Shown here: piece by piece, positions 7,175 through 14,479 of the stretch
Numbering within the stretch: position 1 is the stretch's first letter
Layout: every line of letters starts with the position of its first letter
Assembly (NCBI GenBank): GCA_030066245.1
Contig: JASJBY010000008.1
Location: 1 to 26,502, forward strand
Length of the DNA stretch: 26,502 nucleotides
DNA from: Gammaproteobacteria bacterium
Lineage (GTDB): Bacteria > Pseudomonadota > Gammaproteobacteria > JAABTG01
Reading direction: 5' to 3'
Notes under the pieces: generated by a model
The model's input: only the letters and a program-made list of their open reading frames with translations
Databases searched by the model: none
Told to the model about the DNA's origin: nothing
Program-made: the position numbers and the translations under genes

Positions 7175-7530
7175 CTAGCCCGGATTTCTCACCAGGCGGA
7201 CCTCGGATCGCAGATTATGTTGGCAAACTCAACACGTTGGCTTCACCGAGCCTGTATTCCTTACGACCAGCCTGTCCTATTCGGTTCTTGGCCCACTCTG
7301 GCTTTGCATCTTGACCGATCCCTCTTCCATCCAAGCTTCGCTTTCCCGCTACGCTGGATGGTCCAGGGTTGCCCATCCTTGGGCAACCCGTTCGGCGGGA
7401 TAAAGGTCCGCGGGACCTTTATCACTTTCCGCCTCACCCATAGCTACAGCTATGCCTCTGCGAGCGATCGGCCAATCTGCTTTGCCAGAGCGACCCAAGA
7501 TTCCGAATCCTGGTGAGAAATCCGGGCTAG
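7175..7530. mobile_element. 356 bp MITE-like element with 18 bp perfect terminal inverted repeats and CTAG ends
   Basis: The left end CTAG-CCCGGATTTCTCACCAGG (7175-7196) is the exact reverse complement of the right end at 7509-7530. The CTAG on each side may be a 4 bp target duplication or an extension of the inverted repeat. There is no transposase gene inside. The interior has lower GC than its surroundings and three consecutive hairpins at 7327-7422. A near-identical copy of the right-end 40 bp occurs at 16755-16794. It is therefore either a non-autonomous mobile element or an IS remnant. The family is not identified. Confidence 0.65.
7327..7422. other. Three consecutive hairpins inside the 356 bp element
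   Basis: CCATCCA (7327-7333) pairs with TGGATGG (7355-7361). GGGTTGCCC (7366-7374) pairs with GGGCAACCC (7381-7389) around a 6 nt loop. ATAAAGGTCC (7400-7409) pairs with GGACCTTTAT (7413-7422) around GCG. All stems are perfect and they follow one another within 96 bp, suggesting a folded RNA or DNA structure belonging to the element. Confidence 0.6.
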
Positions 7531-7662
7531 TCGCGCATGCTGTTTCGCCGGTTTCCCTTTCCCTGCCTTGAGAGCCAGCGAGCAGTCGTGCAGGTCAAGG
7601 CTCGAGCATGCCGGGAGTTGCGGGTCGCTTGCCCCGATCGGGCCCACCCACGGAGCTGACCC

Positions 7663-8112
7663 ATGCGGAAACCTGGCGAAGTGAAAGCGCGTATCTCAGG
7701 CTCCCAAAGCTCGTCGAGTAGCGCTGAGTCTGCAAGGTCGGGCGAAGACCGGCGCGTTTTTCCGCGGGTCGAGATGCAGCTCGAAGCTCGCCTGGTGGGC
7801 GAGAACGGTGAATCCGGCAAGGCCGACCTGCTCAACCTGTCGCGGGGGGGAGTCGCCCTGCGCATTGATGTGGAGAACGGGTTGCATGTCTTTCCGGAAG
7901 GCCAGATAAAGCCCGGCAAAGCGGTGGGCTTACGCTTCGACCTCGCCACTCCCGGTCGGGCTCCTGCCATGGTCCAGGCCATCGGGCGGGTCGTCTGGTC
8001 CCAGCGCGTTCCCGGCGAGCTGTTCGTCATCGGGATCGAGTTCACCGCATTTCATGGCGACAGCCGCAGTTGTGTCGAGCAGTATCTGTTCGAGTGCATG
8101 CGCATCGAGTGA
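7663..8112 (+). CDS. PilZ-domain protein, putative cyclic-di-GMP receptor
   Basis: A 149-residue single-domain PilZ protein. The c-di-GMP-binding arginine motif is present as R31-V-F-P-R35 (RRVFPR), and the second motif N58-L-S60-R-G-G63 fits the (D/N)xSxxG consensus, so ligand binding should be intact. The first 28 residues are a Ser-rich, probably disordered leader (GSQSSSSSAESARSGE). The barrel continues with VGLRFDLATPG and AIGRVVWSQ and ends LFVIGIEFTAF, plus a short C-terminal helix (VEQYLFECMR). PilZ proteins of this type translate c-di-GMP levels into effects on motility, pili or exopolysaccharide; the partner here is unknown. CGGAG precedes the ATG. The gene is isolated: the mobile element lies upstream and a convergent gene downstream. 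Confidence 0.92.
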   Translation: MRKPGEVKARISGSQSSSSSAESARSGEDRRVFPRVEMQLEARLVGENGESGKADLLNLSRGGVALRIDVENGLHVFPEGQIKPGKAVGLRFDLATPGRAPAMVQAIGRVVWSQRVPGELFVIGIEFTAFHGDSRSCVEQYLFECMRIE

Positions 8113-8185
8113 GCTGACGCCAGTGTGGATTCGTGCAGGGTAAGCGCATCGCCATCGGGTGGTCGACCGGTGGCGAGCACGGCGC

Positions 8186-9139
8186 TCATCGTGGAGGTTC
8201 ACCCGGCGAGTCCAGCGACGCCAGGAGAAACTCGATGGCGGGCAGCATGCGTGCGACGCTTTGTCTTCCTTCCTCTATGGCCTCGGTCGCCCGGTCAAAC
8301 TCCAGCAGTGCCAGATGTCTCAGGCGGGGCATCAGCAGAATGTCGGGAGGGTCGCCTGCCATTCGGCTGCGCGTGATCCGGTCCTGCATGACATTCAGAG
8401 AGCCGGCCAGCACCTCGAACAAGTGTGGCATCTCCGGGTGAGTCCGGCGCAGCTGGCCGATGAGCGAGTCTGTTCCCCGCCGCAGGCTCGCGGTGATCTG
8501 CCCGGCAAGTCCGCCCGGGGCACTGGGTAAGGCAGCTTCGTCGCTCTCCGGAATCCGGTCTCGGGCGGCGCTGTGCTTGCCCATCAGGCCGGTGTTCAGG
8601 TCGGCCGCAATGACGATGTCGGCCCCCAGGGCACGGCAGACGGATACCGGGACGGGATTTACCAGGCCGCCGTCCACCAACCACTGGTCACCGTGTCGCA
8701 CCGGGGTAAAGAGCCCGGGCAGTGCCGCAGAGGCGCGGACGGCATCCAGCAGGCTGCCGTGTTGCAGCCACACTTCGCGTCCGCTCCGGATGTCGGTGGC
8801 GACAGCCGCAAATGTCTTTTGCAGTTGCTCCACCTGGACATCGCCGAGCAGGGTGCGGAGAAAATCCAGCAGCCGCTCCATGGTAGCCAGACCACCGCGT
8901 CCGAACAGCTCAATGTCCATGTAGCGAACGATGTCGCGACGCGTGAGGTGCTTGACCCAGTCTTCCAGGGCATCCAGGGAGTCGTTGACGTAAGCTGCTC
9001 CCACCAGAGCCCCGATGGATGTGCCGCAGACGACGTGCGGCTGAATACCGGCGCTCAGCAGCTCGCGCAGCAGACCGATGTGCGCCCATCCACGGGCGGC
9101 GCCACTGCCTAAGGCGAGCCCGAAGCGCTTCGGCGTCAT
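8186..9139 (-). CDS. Patatin-like phospholipase (RssA/YchK type)
   Basis: A 317-residue patatin-family serine hydrolase. It has the oxyanion glycine loop (GLALGSGAARGWAHIG, residues 7-22), nucleophile S41 in GTSIG, and the catalytic aspartate D156 in DGGLVNPVP, so the Ser-Asp dyad is complete. The expected substrates are phospholipid acyl esters, but natural substrates of this bacterial group are mostly unknown. A C-terminal region of about 130 residues (ending LPAIEFLLASL) is helical. I chose the ATG at 9139 (MTPKRFGLALG) because homologues begin close to the glycine loop. An upstream in-frame start at 9217 adds 26 residues of poor composition. The bases before 9139 are pyrimidine-rich (CCCCCCCTCACCC), so no Shine-Dalgarno is visible. 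It is convergent with the PilZ gene, with 73 bp between them. Confidence 0.9.
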   Translation of the reverse strand: MTPKRFGLALGSGAARGWAHIGLLRELLSAGIQPHVVCGTSIGALVGAAYVNDSLDALEDWVKHLTRRDIVRYMDIELFGRGGLATMERLLDFLRTLLGDVQVEQLQKTFAAVATDIRSGREVWLQHGSLLDAVRASAALPGLFTPVRHGDQWLVDGGLVNPVPVSVCRALGADIVIAADLNTGLMGKHSAARDRIPESDEAALPSAPGGLAGQITASLRRGTDSLIGQLRRTHPEMPHLFEVLAGSLNVMQDRITRSRMAGDPPDILLMPRLRHLALLEFDRATEAIEEGRQSVARMLPAIEFLLASLDSPGEPPR

Positions 9140-9482
9140 GGGTGAGGGGGGATGGTGGGGAACCAGCGTGAGAGCATCTGCCCGGGAGCGCCTACACCTG
9201 TCTTGGGTGGGCGGCAATGCATCCGTCTCGGCCTTCGCGATTCCTGGATGTTTAAAAAATTAGCACAATCTAATATACTGGTTGACGGCTGTCGTGCTTC
9301 GAAACCAAGGTCTGCCTCGCGATTGCCTTTCACGGTCACGCCGGCCGCGCGGTCTATGCCTCGAAACCGGGCCGTGGCCAAGACCGTGCCAGGTGTGATC
9401 CGGAGAGCCCTACAGCTGCCGCCGGTCGGCAGCCAGCTCGCCGTAGGCATTGAACAACCTGCAACCCAAAGGGGATAGTGCC
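9140..9482. other. Divergent spacer with an AT-rich promoter island
   Basis: This 343 bp spacer separates the patatin-like gene (minus) from the secreted protein gene (plus). It contains no gene I would support. Its one standout is the AT-rich run at 9251-9280, which contrasts with the GC-rich surroundings and holds the promoter candidate listed separately. If that promoter is used, the secreted protein gene has a 5' untranslated leader of about 195 nt. Confidence 0.5.
9251..9279 (+). promoter_or_regulatory. Possible sigma70 promoter for the secreted Pro/Gly/Met-rich protein
   Basis: TATACT at 9274-9279 is a good -10, with TTTAAA at 9251-9256 as a weak -35 at 17 bp spacing. It sits in the only strongly AT-rich stretch of the spacer. 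A minus-strand promoter for the patatin gene could overlap the same stretch. Confidence 0.35.
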
Positions 9483-10187
9483 ATGTCAACAGCTTATACC
9501 AAATCGTTCTTACTGGCGGGGGCGTTGCTCGCGCTGGGCGTCATGGATGCCCAGGCCGAGGAGCAGCAGGCGCCTGCCGCGGGAGAGCAGCCGCAGGCGG
9601 CACCCGCTGCCCTTGGCAGCCCGTTCGCGGTCCCCGCCATGCCGTACGGCTACAACGTCGGTCGAGGGATGCCGTATGGCCCTTACGCGGCGCCGGGATT
9701 TGCCGGTCCCGGAGCCTATCCCCCGTTCCCCGCACCCGGCACCATGCCGGGCTGGGCGGGTCCGGGCGCCACAGGCGCACCCGACCAGTCTGCGAAGGCA
9801 CCAGCGGCGGCCCCGTCTCCCATGGCAGCGCCTTACGGCGCGCCCCAGGCGCCGACAGCTCCGCCGGTACCCACCCGCGAGAGCATGGACGAGGCGGTAA
9901 ACAAGCGCCTGCAGGAGGTGGATGCCTATACCCAGCGTAACTTGCCTGGCGGGCCGGGTCGGCGGGAATACTTCAAAGCTCGCCGCGAAGCGCGCAAGCA
10001 GGCCTTCGAGCGCCAGTGGGCCGCCGCCCGCTCACAGAGCCCCGGCACAATGCCGCAGCAGCCCTGGGGCATGGGGCCGGGCATGGGGCCGGGCATGGGA
10101 CCGGCTATGGGGCCGGCTATGGGGCCGGGCATGATGCCTGGATACGGGGCCGCAAACCCCTGGGCACCGGCGCCAACTGAGCAATAG
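9483..10187 (+). CDS. Secreted low-complexity Pro/Gly/Met/Ala-rich protein
   Basis: A 234-residue exported protein of unknown function. A Sec signal peptide (SFLLAGALLALGVMDAQA) should be cut after A25. The mature part is Pro/Ala/Gly/Tyr-rich (MPYGYNVGRGMPYGPYAAPG) up to about residue 135. One charged helical segment follows (DEAVNKRLQEVDAYTQRN, then RREYFKARREARKQAFERQW). It ends in a tail with five MGPG/MGPA repeats. AAGGGGA precedes the ATG at 9483, and a strong terminator follows. The composition and short charged helix are reminiscent of sulfur-globule envelope or other structural periplasmic proteins of sulfur-oxidising gammaproteobacteria, but that is only an analogy. It stands alone as a monocistronic unit, bounded by its own promoter candidate and terminator. 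Confidence 0.8.
   Translation: MSTAYTKSFLLAGALLALGVMDAQAEEQQAPAAGEQPQAAPAALGSPFAVPAMPYGYNVGRGMPYGPYAAPGFAGPGAYPPFPAPGTMPGWAGPGATGAPDQSAKAPAAAPSPMAAPYGAPQAPTAPPVPTRESMDEAVNKRLQEVDAYTQRNLPGGPGRREYFKARREARKQAFERQWAAARSQSPGTMPQQPWGMGPGMGPGMGPAMGPAMGPGMMPGYGAANPWAPAPTEQ
10068..10133 (+). repeat. In-frame 12 bp tandem repeat (five copies)
   Basis: The unit GGCATGGGGCCG (or GCTATGGGGCCG) is repeated five times from 10068 to 10127, followed by GGCATG. It encodes (Gly/Ala)-Met-Gly-Pro repeats. The copies differ only at one codon and a third position, which suggests recent slippage expansion, so copy number may vary between strains. Confidence 0.85.
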
Positions 10188-10495
10188 TCCCCGGTGGGCG
10201 GGCCAACGGGCCCGCGGCTTCTCGTCAGTGGCTGATGCGCGAACTGACAACCGATGGGCACAGGGCCGTGAGGCCCTGTGCCCATTTTTCTTCCAAGGAC
10301 CCGCCGGCACTTGCAAAGGGCACCTGAATCAGCGGCGAGGTAAGCCTACGCCGATGGCTTCGCATCGATCTGAACGGTCCCCTGTGGCATATTCTCGGCG
10401 TAGACGTCAAAACTCGACCAGCCCGCTCGCGCGTCCAGACGGACAGTTCTGATTCAGGCCGACGCCGCGTGCTCGGGCGGCATAGGTGTGCCACG
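10188..10495. other. Spacer between the secreted protein and the methyltransferase gene
   Basis: Apart from the terminator at 10254-10289, this spacer holds no gene. The promoter of the downstream methyltransferase operon must lie between about 10290 and 10480. The best -10-like sequence I see is TATTCT near 10390, with no good -35. Confidence 0.4.
10254..10289 (+). terminator. Strong intrinsic terminator after the secreted protein gene
   Basis: ATGGGCACAGGGCC (10254-10267) pairs perfectly over 14 bp with 10272-10285 around a GTGA (GNRA-type) loop, followed directly by TTTTT. It lies about 70 bp after the stop at 10187. This is the clearest Rho-independent terminator in the window. Confidence 0.9.
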
Positions 10496-11293
10496 GTGTT
10501 CAACGGACTCGCTTCGCCGCGTTTCAGCAAGGGCCGCCGATGGCCTCGACGGCCGGCGTTGACCCGCCGCTTCTTATCGCTCCTGCTTGTGTTTGCCCTG
10601 CCGCTGCCCCAAGGCGCTCGGGCCGCGGAAGACGCCTGGGTGGAGCAACGGCAGGAGATGCTCGCTGCGATTCGCGATATGGCTGCGACTACCCCGCTGG
10701 ACACGGGTGGCGAGGCCATGAGCGAGTCGGTCATGGCGGTTATGGGCAGGGTCCCAAGGCACGAGTTCGTGCCGGAGCGGATGAAACCCCTCGCCTACCT
10801 CAACCGCCCGCTGCCCATCGGACACGGCCAGACGATTTCGCAGCCGTATATCGTCGCCCTGATGACGGATTTGCTGGATGTGGACGCAGAGGACGTCGTT
10901 CTTGAGGTTGGCACAGGTTCGGGTTATCAGGCGGCAGTTCTCGGTGAGCTTGTACGCAAGGTCTACACCGTCGAGGTCATTGCGCCCCTTGGCGAGCAGG
11001 CTGCCGGGCGTCTGGCGCGCCTGAAGTACGACAACATCGAGAGCCGCGTGGCGGACGGCTACTACGGCTGGGAGGAGCACGCCCCGTTCGACGGCATCAT
11101 GGTCACCGCCGCGGCGGGTCATGTGCCCCCGCCGCTGATTCGGCAGCTCAAGCGGGGTGGCCGCATGCTGATTCCCGTGGGAGGTCGTTTTCTCACCCAG
11201 TACCTGATGATCGTCGAGAAAGACGAGCAGGGCGCGGTGACAACAAGTCAGGTGCTTCCGGTCAGATTTGTTCCGCTGACCGGCGAGCACTGA
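10496..11293 (+). CDS. pcm: Exported protein-L-isoaspartate O-methyltransferase
   Basis: A SAM-dependent methyltransferase that repairs isoaspartyl residues by methylating them. The PCMT hallmarks are all present: RVPRHEFVPE, the substrate loop PIGHGQTISQPYIVALMTDLL, motif I VLEVGTGSGYQAAVL, YTVEVI, and GGRMLIPVGG. What differs from cytosolic Pcm is an N-terminal Arg-rich leader and hydrophobic stretch (RRFLSLLLVFALPLPQGARAAED) that looks like a signal peptide, so the enzyme may be periplasmic or membrane-tethered. The start is uncertain: GTG at 10496 has AGGTG seven bases upstream; GTG at 10469 and TTG at 10559 (directly before the signal) are alternatives. The gene ends in TGATG, overlapping the start of the next gene, so the two are translationally coupled. 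Confidence 0.85.
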   Translation: MFNGLASPRFSKGRRWPRRPALTRRFLSLLLVFALPLPQGARAAEDAWVEQRQEMLAAIRDMAATTPLDTGGEAMSESVMAVMGRVPRHEFVPERMKPLAYLNRPLPIGHGQTISQPYIVALMTDLLDVDAEDVVLEVGTGSGYQAAVLGELVRKVYTVEVIAPLGEQAAGRLARLKYDNIESRVADGYYGWEEHAPFDGIMVTAAAGHVPPPLIRQLKRGGRMLIPVGGRFLTQYLMIVEKDEQGAVTTSQVLPVRFVPLTGEH

Positions 11294-13779
11294 TGACGGT
11301 TGAGGCAGTTGCCGGGTCGCCGTCCGGGGCGCGCGCCGCCTCGCCTCCCTATGTTGCCATTGCGGTAATCTCCGCGGCAGCTCTCGCCTACGAGGTGCTG
11401 CTCATTCGATTATTCTCCATTGTGCAGTGGCACCACTTCGCGCACATGGTAATCAGTCTCGCGCTGCTGGGTTACGGCGCGAGCGGTGCGTTCCTCGCGC
11501 TTAGCGCTGAGGTCCTGCAACGGCGCTTCGTCACGGTTTTTGCCGTTAATGCACTGCTCTTCGGGGTTACCGCGGTGACCTCTTTTCTCCTTGTCCAGGT
11601 GCTGCCGTTCAACCCCCTGGAGCTTCTCTGGGACCCGGCTCAGCCCATGTGGCTGGCGCTGGTCTACCTGGTGCTGGCGGTGCCCTTTTTTTTTGCTGCC
11701 AACTGCCTTGGGCTCAGCTTCTACAGTTTCTCCAAGCTGATACCGCGCGCCTACGGCTACGACTTGATCGGTGCCGGCCTGGGCAGTCTCGGCGTGATCG
11801 CGCTGCTCTATGTGCTGAAGCCAGGGCAGCTTCTCATGGTCATCGGTGCCAGCGGCGCTGTCGCTGCCGCGCTGCTGACAGCGGGCGGCTCGGTTCGGCG
11901 TCGCCGGGCAGTGGTCGGGGCGGCGAGCGTGTCGATCCTGGTGCTGGCCGGGCTGGCGGGCCGTGGCGTCTCGCTTCAGCCGTCCCCCTACAAGGGTTTG
12001 AGCCATGCTCTGAGAGTCGGCGGTTCGGAGCTGGTGGAAGAGAAATCAAGCCCCCTGGGGCTGCTGTCCGTGGTACGCAGTCCCCTCGTGCCGTACCGAC
12101 ATGCGCCGGGTCTGAGCCTCAACAGCACCATCGAGCCACCTGCGCAGCTCGGTGTCTTCACGGACGCGGAAGCTCTGAGCGTAATCACGCGATTCGACGG
12201 GGACATTTCACGCCTGGCGTACCTCGGTGACCTCACCTCGGCACTGCCCTATCAAATCCTCAACAGGCCGCGGGTTCTGGTTCTCGGGGCAGGAGGCGGA
12301 GCCGATGTGCTGCAGGGGATCTACCACGGCGCCGGCGAGATTGACGCCGTGGAGGTGAATCCCCAGATGGTGGCGTTGGTGAGGGATGACTATGGGGAGT
12401 ATGCCGGTCGGCTCTACGACCGCCAGGAAGTGCGCGTTTTCGCGCAGGAGGCGCGCGGATTCGTGGCGGGTAGCGAGCGGGGTTACGACCTCATCCAGGT
12501 CGCTCTGCTGGATTCTTTCGGCGCGTCTTCCGCCGGGTTGTATGCCCTGAGCGAGAGTTATCTTTACACGGTCGAGGCGCTTCAGGAGTACGTCAGCCGA
12601 CTCAGGCCGGGCGGGCTGCTGGCTATCACCCGATGGGTCAAGCTGCCGCCGCGCGACGGACTCAAGCTGTTCGCAACGGCGGCGGCGGCCTTGCGGCTGT
12701 CCGGGGTGGAGGATCCGGAGCGCCGACTGGCATGGGTGCGCGGCTGGAGCACAAGCACGGTGCTGGTCAGCAACGGTGAGTTCAGCCCGCAAGCCGTAGC
12801 AGCGGTCAGGCAGTTCTGCACCGAGCGGGCCTTCGATCTGGTGTATGTGCCCGGGATCCGGCCCGGGGAAGCGAATCGGCGCAACGTGTTGGCGAAGCCA
12901 TTGTTCTTTCTGGGGGCACAGGCCGTGCTGGAGCACGCCCCCGCCGAGTTTCTCGACAGCTACAAGTTCGATATTCGACCGGCCACCGACGATCGGCCGT
13001 ACTACTTCAACTTCTTCCGCTGGTCGTCCCTGCCTGAGTTGCTGGACCTGCGTCAGCAGGGCGGCATGGCGTTGCTCGACTCGGGTTATCTGGTTCTCGT
13101 GGTGACCCTCTTGCAGGCAGTGGCGGCCAGCGCGCTGCTGATCCTGCTGCCTGTCTGGATACGGAGCCGCCGCCGGATTTCGAGCGTGCCTGCAGGCACC
13201 AAGTGGAGAGTATTCTTCTACTTCATGGCCATAGGGCTTGCCTTTTTGTTCGTTGAGATTGCCTTCATCCAGAGGTTCGTGCTGTTCCTGAGCCATCCGG
13301 TCTATGCGGTGAGCGTGGTGCTGGCCGGATTCCTGATCTTCGCCGGGCTCGGGAGCCGCTATGCGCAGCGAGAGGGCCGGTCCGGTGCCTGGCGAGGGCT
13401 GCTGCTGGCGGCTGTCACGGGTATTGCCGGTATCAGTCTGATCTACCTGCTTGCCCTGGCGCCCGGCCTCGATGCGCTGATGTCCTGGCACGACCTGCCG
13501 AAGATAATGGTGACGCTGATGCTCATCGCGCCTCTCGCCTTCCTAATGGGCTTGCCTTTCCCGCTGGCTCTGACAGCCCTGGGCGACCGCGCAAGGGACT
13601 TGATTCCCTGGGCTTGGGCGGTCAACGGCTGCGCGTCGGTGCTGGCAGCCGTGCTGGCAACGTTGCTTGCCATTCAGTTGGGCTTCACCTTCGTCGTGCT
13701 TAGCGCAATCGTACTCTATGCGTTCGCCGCCTGGGTCGTCGGGCATTCGTTTACTGACCGGGAAGCGTCCATCGGCTGA
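11293..13779 (+). CDS. Polytopic membrane protein with spermidine-synthase-like domain
   Basis: An 828-residue fusion. The N-terminal part, about residues 15-225, has some seven hydrophobic helices (VAIAVISAAALAYEVLLIRL, then WLALVYLVLAVPFFFAANCLGL and others). The middle, about residues 310-580, is a Rossmann methyltransferase/aminopropyltransferase-type domain: VLVLGAGGGADVLQGIYHG, DAVEVNPQMV, a DLIQVALLDSF strand, and YLYTVEALQEYVSRLRPGGL. The C-terminal part returns to the membrane with about six helices (from VLVVTLLQAVAASALLILL to FTFVVLSAIVLYAFAAWVV). This is the spermidine synthase-like integral membrane type; whether it makes polyamines is unknown. It starts at ATG 11293, sharing one base with the stop of the methyltransferase gene. 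Pairing with an exported isoaspartyl methyltransferase suggests a joint envelope function, which is inference. Confidence 0.85.
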   Translation: MTVEAVAGSPSGARAASPPYVAIAVISAAALAYEVLLIRLFSIVQWHHFAHMVISLALLGYGASGAFLALSAEVLQRRFVTVFAVNALLFGVTAVTSFLLVQVLPFNPLELLWDPAQPMWLALVYLVLAVPFFFAANCLGLSFYSFSKLIPRAYGYDLIGAGLGSLGVIALLYVLKPGQLLMVIGASGAVAAALLTAGGSVRRRRAVVGAASVSILVLAGLAGRGVSLQPSPYKGLSHALRVGGSELVEEKSSPLGLLSVVRSPLVPYRHAPGLSLNSTIEPPAQLGVFTDAEALSVITRFDGDISRLAYLGDLTSALPYQILNRPRVLVLGAGGGADVLQGIYHGAGEIDAVEVNPQMVALVRDDYGEYAGRLYDRQEVRVFAQEARGFVAGSERGYDLIQVALLDSFGASSAGLYALSESYLYTVEALQEYVSRLRPGGLLAITRWVKLPPRDGLKLFATAAAALRLSGVEDPERRLAWVRGWSTSTVLVSNGEFSPQAVAAVRQFCTERAFDLVYVPGIRPGEANRRNVLAKPLFFLGAQAVLEHAPAEFLDSYKFDIRPATDDRPYYFNFFRWSSLPELLDLRQQGGMALLDSGYLVLVVTLLQAVAASALLILLPVWIRSRRRISSVPAGTKWRVFFYFMAIGLAFLFVEIAFIQRFVLFLSHPVYAVSVVLAGFLIFAGLGSRYAQREGRSGAWRGLLLAAVTGIAGISLIYLLALAPGLDALMSWHDLPKIMVTLMLIAPLAFLMGLPFPLALTALGDRARDLIPWAWAVNGCASVLAAVLATLLAIQLGFTFVVLSAIVLYAFAAWVVGHSFTDREASIG

Positions 13780-14093
13780 GTAGTTGCCATAAAGTGCGTT
13801 GCCGTCCGGCGCGGCGGGCCGAGACGGCCATGTGGTGAATGGCCGTGCTGTCGAACGGGCACGCCAAAGAGGGTGTGGTCTGGCCTTGGGAGCGGTGTAG
13901 GAGGGCACCACGGCGCAAGGCCGGGCGAGACTGCGCGGAGCTCATATCCCGGTCGGACGTCGTATACGTCGCGCTGCCAGCGCTGGTCGATGGTTGAAGC
14001 AGCCCGTTGCGGCCGCACTTCGGGGTGCCCGTTGATCACGGCCGCAGGGAGTGGTTACATGGCCGTCTCGTATGAGTCCGGAGAGACTGGCAC
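13780..14093. other. 314 bp spacer before the DUF6394/K+ channel operon
   Basis: No gene seen. A perfect 8 bp stem (ACGGCCAT at 13824-13831, ATGGCCGT at 13839-13846, 7 nt loop) lies 45 bp after the upstream stop and may act as a 3'-end structure, though no T-run follows. The rest should hold the promoter of the channel operon; no strong consensus was visible. Confidence 0.45.
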
Positions 14094-14477
14094 ATGAACC
14101 TAGAGAAGGTTGCGTTCGCGTTTTTCATTATTCTCGCGCTCACTCTGAACTTCGGGTTTTTCCTGGGTGAGTTGGATAACCCCGACCACCACAACGTCTA
14201 CGAGCTGTTCGCCGCGGTGGTGGTGAATCTCATCGCTACGGTGCTGAAGTTTGGCGATCGCACCCACATCGGGGCGCTGCTGCTCGCCACCAGCCTGGTG
14301 GCCGACCTTCAGCTCATTGTCGCTACGGTTCTATGGGCCTTCAGTGTGCATGTGGATGGTTCGGGTCTGACCCCGTCCGTCATGGCCAGCATCGTATCTT
14401 TATCGGGCGGGGCCCTGTTGGCCAACATCACGTCGGTCGTGATGCTGGTCATCGAGACGGTGGAGCTGAGAAGGTAG
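14094..14477 (+). CDS. DUF6394 small integral membrane protein
   Basis: A 127-residue inner-membrane protein with four predicted helices: AFAFFIILALTLNFGFFLG; a segment around YELFAAVVVNLIATVLKFG; IGALLLATSLVADLQLIVATVLWAF; and SIVSLSGGALLANITSVVMLVIETVEL. The loop after helix 1 contains ELDNPDHHNVYE, a conserved-looking charged and histidine-rich motif. It matches the DUF6394 family, which is functionally undefined but repeatedly sits beside a TrkA-type potassium channel gene, as here: only two bases separate its stop from the channel start. A subunit or accessory role in that channel is the natural inference. GGAGAG precedes the ATG. Confidence 0.8.
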   Translation: MNLEKVAFAFFIILALTLNFGFFLGELDNPDHHNVYELFAAVVVNLIATVLKFGDRTHIGALLLATSLVADLQLIVATVLWAFSVHVDGSGLTPSVMASIVSLSGGALLANITSVVMLVIETVELRR

Positions 14478-14479
14478 CG

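Noticed and set aside
6965..7516. A 183-codon frame running across the 356 bp element.
   Set aside because: It spans the element's boundary and hairpins, has no ribosome binding site, and its end is just a reading of the inverted repeat.
12208..13491. A 427-codon minus-strand frame inside the spermidine-synthase-like gene.
   Set aside because: It is the antisense shadow of a well-supported gene: Gln/Arg/His-rich with no family pattern.
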